Below are positions 4,806 through 5,727 of a stretch of 5,727 nt of DNA, piece after piece (positions within the stretch are counted from its first letter, which is position 1; each line of letters opens with the position of its first letter). Source of the DNA: Syntrophomonadaceae bacterium. GTDB lineage: Bacteria > Bacillota > Dethiobacteria > DTU022. Position numbers and translations under genes: made by a program. The notes under the pieces were generated by a model. It was not told the origin of the DNA. It made no database searches and was given only the letters and a program-made list of their open reading frames with translations. Location: positions 1-5,727 of the forward strand of contig SKWE01000238.1 in NCBI GenBank assembly GCA_007129055.1, read 5' to 3'.

Positions 4806-5435
4806 TTAAAATTTGATCACCTGGTGAAACTCCAGCTCCACCGGTGTTTCGCGCCCAAACATGGAAACGGAAACCTTTACAGTCCCTTTTTCCCTGTTTA
4901 TCTCTTCAACTTTACCCTCGAAGTTCTTGAAAGGACCGCTTACCACACGCACAACCTGGTTAACATCAAAGTCAATGCGCGGTTTGCCTTCCACAACTCC
5001 AACCTGGCGCAGAATATGGGTAATCTCTTTTTCACTTAACGGCACGGGCTTGGAACCCGGTCCGACAAAACCGGTTACTCCCGGGGTGTTGCGCACAACA
5101 TACCAGGAATCATCGTCCATGACCATTTCCACCAAAACATAGCCGGGGAAAACTTTCTTCTCCACCGTTCTTTTCTGACCACTGCGACTGGTAATTTCCT
5201 TCTCTGTGGGCACCATGATCCGGAATATTTTATCTTTCATATCCATCGAATCAACCCGGCGCTCCAGGTTGGTCATTACCCGCTTTTCATAACCGGCGTA
5301 GGTATGGATAACATACCAGTCTTTGGCTATGGCGTCTTCTTCAGTTTCAGCTTCGTTACCGTCAACAACTTCCTGTTCCTGATCTGGATCTTTTTCCAGG
5401 CCGTTGTCGGTTCCTGTTTTGGCTTCAGTCATCAT
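4806..5435 (-). CDS. nusG: Transcription termination/antitermination factor NusG
   Basis: NusG binds the RNA polymerase clamp through its NGN domain and Rho or ribosomal protein S10 through its KOW domain. The NGN domain begins at Lys38-Asp-Trp40 with WYVIHTYAGYEKRV and includes FPGYVLVEM (96-104) and RNTPGVTGFVG (115-125). The KOW domain is about 157-190, with VVRVVSGPFKNFEGKVEEIN, and the C-terminus HQVIKF is typical. The 209 residues exceed the roughly 175-180 common in the family because of an acidic, disordered-looking N-terminus: 14 Asp/Glu in the first 39 residues. ATG 5435 is followed by a second ATG (5432) and lacks an SD at normal distance; AAAGGAG lies 31 bases upstream, beyond a hairpin. 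No better in-frame start is seen. Confidence 0.96.
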   Translation of the reverse strand: MMTEAKTGTDNGLEKDPDQEQEVVDGNEAETEEDAIAKDWYVIHTYAGYEKRVMTNLERRVDSMDMKDKIFRIMVPTEKEITSRSGQKRTVEKKVFPGYVLVEMVMDDDSWYVVRNTPGVTGFVGPGSKPVPLSEKEITHILRQVGVVEGKPRIDFDVNQVVRVVSGPFKNFEGKVEEINREKGTVKVSVSMFGRETPVELEFHQVIKF

Positions 5436-5441
5436 AGTCAG

Positions 5442-5473
5442 GGGAATGCGCCAGCACTCCCTGTCACTCCTTT
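5442..5473 (-). promoter_or_regulatory. nusG leader: distant SD, hairpin and possible 10-codon upstream ORF
   Basis: AAAGGAG (5473-5467) is followed by TGACA, then an 8-pair hairpin GGGAGTGC-TGGC-GCATTCCC (5461-5442, one G-U pair), then CTGACT and ATG 5435. With the hairpin folded, the SD-to-ATG distance drops from 31 to about 11 bases. Alternatively the SD serves GTG 5457, nine bases away, which opens a 10-codon frame ending in TGA 5425, just inside nusG in another frame; translation could then re-initiate at nusG. Confidence 0.4.
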
Positions 5474-5516
5474 AATATATCAGTTAGGTATAAATGATCC
5501 GGCAATCCTATGGTCA

Positions 5517-5529
5517 CGGCATAATGCCG
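5517..5529 (-). other. Small hairpin after secE
   Basis: CGGCA-TTA-TGCCG is a perfect 5-pair inverted repeat about six bases after the secE stop. There is no T-run, so it is not an intrinsic terminator. It may be an mRNA processing or stability element, or chance. Transcription is expected to continue into nusG. Confidence 0.2.
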
Positions 5530-5534
5530 GCAAT

Positions 5535-5726
5535 TTAGCGAATAACCAGCTGCAGGATGGCCAGGAAAACACTGTCCATGACCCAGAAGAAAATACCGAT
5601 TACAATTACCGCAGATAAAACGATACCGGTAAAAACAGTAAATTCACGCTTGGTTGGCCAGTTAACTTTTTTTAACTCTACCCTAACTTCACCTAAAAAC
5701 TTTCCGATCCTTTTAAAGAAACGCAT
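5535..5726 (-). CDS. secE: Preprotein translocase subunit SecE
   Basis: SecE is the small subunit that clamps the SecY channel in the membrane. The frame shows the amphipathic N-terminal helix (FFKRIGKFLGEVRVELKK), the diagnostic VNWPTKREF (21-29) and one transmembrane segment at about 31-50. This single-span form is usual outside enterobacteria. ATG 5726 gives 63 residues, which is normal to slightly short. Only one base lies upstream, so the true start could be further out and no SD can be seen. It is the first gene here of the secE-nusG-rplK-rplA-rplJ-rplL run, 99 bases before nusG. Confidence 0.93.
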   Translation of the reverse strand: MRFFKRIGKFLGEVRVELKKVNWPTKREFTVFTGIVLSAVIVIGIFFWVMDSVFLAILQLVIR

Positions 5727-5727
5727 C

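Overview
The window is the tail of a bacterial translation/secretion operon followed by an unrelated surface-protein gene. All genes read on the minus strand, so the biological order runs from high to low coordinates. The gene set and order (secE, nusG, rplK, rplA, rplJ, rplL), the strong AGGAGG-type ribosome binding sites, the use of TTG/GTG starts and a Firmicutes-type L10 leader point to a low-to-moderate GC Firmicute. The sequences look most like the Clostridia/Peptococcaceae and Syntrophomonas side, by family resemblance only; no species can be named.

Region by region: 5726-5535 is secE (SecYEG subunit); 5435-4806 is nusG, with an acidic N-terminal extension and a hairpin between its Shine-Dalgarno (SD) sequence and its ATG; 4754-4323 is rplK (L11); 4269-3574 is rplA (L1); 3545-3419 is an L10 leader RNA with an attenuator terminator; 3375-2851 is rplJ (L10), probably starting at TTG; 2729-2346 is rplL (L7/L12). 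After rplL come a short palindromic repeat, an intrinsic terminator and a second copy of the repeat (2340-2199). An AT-rich stretch of about 330 bases then leads to a long reading frame that starts at TTG 1853 and runs off the left edge. It encodes a secreted protein with a signal peptide, a Ser/Asn/Asp-rich linker and GLUG repeats.

The genes work together in supplying the ribosome and the transcription and secretion machinery. L11, L1, L10 and L7/L12 build the GTPase-associated centre and the two stalks of the 50S subunit. NusG couples RNA polymerase to ribosomes, and SecE is part of the translocon. Most intergenic gaps hold RNA structure. The most interesting are a long-range helix in the L10 leader that competes with its terminator, and a hairpin touching the rplK SD whose sequence closely resembles the L11-binding hairpin of 23S rRNA.

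The usual next genes, rpoB and rpoC, are not in the 2.3 kb downstream of rplL. A terminator, mobile-type repeats and the surface-protein gene lie there instead, suggesting a rearrangement or insertion at the end of the operon. I found no clearly new defence or metabolic system; the novelty here is mainly regulatory RNA and genome architecture.
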